From positions 4,018,838-4,039,046 of the forward strand of contig BLXT01003952.1 in the NCBI GenBank assembly GCA_019648995.1: a stretch of DNA of 20,209 bases, read 5' to 3'. Positions 19,131 to 20,209 of the stretch are shown in pieces. This DNA is from Plakobranchus ocellatus. Taxonomy: Eukaryota > Mollusca > Gastropoda > Plakobranchidae. Positions within the stretch are counted from its first letter, which is position 1; each line of letters begins with the position of its first letter. Under the pieces are notes generated by a model, which was given only the letters and a program-made list of their open reading frames with translations, was not told the origin of the DNA and made no database searches. Made by a program: the position numbers and the translations under genes.

Positions 19131-19786
19131 GAAAGACAGGCCCATTCTTTCACCCTCTAAAATAACAGCTTCTAGAAGATTTTGAAGTTGTTCACCAGAT
19201 TCTGCACTTAAAATTATATCATCTGCATAGCTGCGATTATTGAGATTTCCTGTATTTACTTTTAAGCATGAAGTGCCCTGAATTCCCTAAGATTATTTTA
19301 TTACATAGTTTATAAAGTATAAGAGACATTACACATCTCAGCCTCCAACCTCTTTTGATGAATTTGTTATCACCGTGTTTCTCAATAATTATTATCAAAT
19401 ATGCACTTTGATCCCTATATCGATTCTAATTACTCTCAGATCATTAGGATCAATGTCTAATTTTTCTAGCCTACGACACAGCTCTTGGTGTTTTTTTTCA
19501 AAGGCTTTAGAATAATCAATAAAGCAATGATGGGGCCTTTTTTGCATAGGTATTGACGAAAGGAATTTTTGCGTTTCTAGTCCTATATATTAAGTACAAA
19601 TCCAGACCAATATATTAAGGATATTTCTGGACTTATGCATTCTATGCATCAAAAAGCGCAGCATATTTTTTTGTGAAATGGCTAATTAAAATGGTTGTTC
19701 TGTGAAGTTCAATTTTGCTGCCCCTGGAATTTTAGGCAGTCCTACTAAAACAGATTAAGAGATATCTTCTGAGATTTACCACTGTC

Positions 19787-19789
<3 letters not shown>

Positions 19790-19835
<46 letters not shown>
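19790..19835. repeat. (TA)n microsatellite
   Basis: About 23 uninterrupted TA dinucleotides, inside the decayed LINE between its linker and RT region. Length is likely to be polymorphic. Confidence 0.95.
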
Positions 19836-19839
<4 letters not shown>

Positions 19840-20209
19840 CATATATACTCTTAAGTTATTTAACACTGTATTTATTTCTATCCGTATATTGTCTGGACCT
19901 TTGGATTTCCCATTTCATCTTGATGGATAGTTGGGCCCCGTAGGTTTTTCCTCATTTCAGTTTTTGCATCCTTATCTTTGAAAAGATCTTGAACATAATT
20001 CTTATTATCTATTTAGTATTTCCATCTTTATCATTAACATTGTCTGTCTTTTTATATGATGCAGCCAGGGCTACTGCGTTTAATTTTCTTACCACTTAAA
20101 TCTTTGATACAATTATTTATGAATTTACTGTCTATATTGAGATTCTGCTTTATTTCCTGTCATTGTTGATTAATCCATTCTTTCTTTTCTTTTCTTTTTT
20201 TTGTTTTTT

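Larger units (their letters stand above)
17430..20209 (-). mobile_element. Decayed RTE-like non-LTR retrotransposon, cut by the window edge
   Basis: Minus-strand reading shows an RT ORF in order: linker before RT (IKDLSGKK, about 20100), GPDN (19888-19899), FIDYSKAF (19500-19523), YADD (19218-19229) with AESGEQLQNLLEAVILEGER after it, MECMV, then the post-RT region (VLLYG-x-E-x-WTINEDTER, RRMMRISLTEKV, VLKEANLNG, FLGLICRHKSL) down to WRNMIA near 17510. The catalytic YADD is retained, but many stops, frameshifts and an (AT) repeat make it inactive. This C-terminal layout is typical of RTE-type LINEs, which move by target-primed reverse transcription. The endonuclease part would lie beyond the right edge. 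It is interrupted by a second LINE at 17704-18211 and contains an apparent internal duplication. Confidence 0.82.

Overview
This is a eukaryotic, AT-rich, intron-rich animal genomic window. It holds one recognisable host gene on the minus strand, and the rest is introns and decaying transposons. No operons, rRNA genes or CRISPR arrays are visible. Frequent AGATCT/TCTAGA palindromes in AT-rich non-coding DNA, together with a pogo-type transposase carrying a PHD finger, remind me of gastropod (freshwater snail-like) genomes. That assignment is an inference from memory.

Host gene (minus strand, 15873 down to 57, leaving the left edge): TRAIP (TRAF-interacting protein / RNF206), a RING-H2 E3 ubiquitin ligase of replication-fork and interstrand-crosslink repair. 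Seven exons (15709-15873, 14315-14407, 13193-13454, 12284-12393, 11979-12005, 11465-11611, 10031-10168) have GT-AG borders and compatible phases. They encode a RING, a short linker and a long coiled coil, about 314 residues. Two further phase-compatible exons (1323-1494 and 57-118) probably encode part of the C-terminal region, including a c-Myc-like nuclear localisation motif. The last exon or exons lie outside the window.

Mobile elements: (1) an 8.5-kb intron 7 contains a degenerate, intron-containing pogo/Tigger-like (CENP-B type) transposase gene at about 3.9-7.6 kb, same strand as TRAIP, apparently ending in a K/E-rich linker and a PHD finger; (2) intron 6 carries a TTAA-flanked piggyBac-like deletion derivative (10443-11102) and a tRNA-derived SINE (about 11216-11395); (3) a 261-bp MITE with near-perfect 47-bp terminal inverted repeats and an exact 8-bp target duplication (15963-16223) lies only 90 bp upstream of the TRAIP start codon; (4) from about 17.2 kb to the right edge lies a decayed RTE-like non-LTR retrotransposon on the minus strand. 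It contains an apparent internal tandem duplication and is interrupted by a 5'-truncated LINE of another family with a 10-bp target duplication.

The remaining sequence (parts of introns 1, 2, 3, 7 and 8, and 16.2-17.2 kb) holds only A/T tracts, small palindromes and short chance ORFs.
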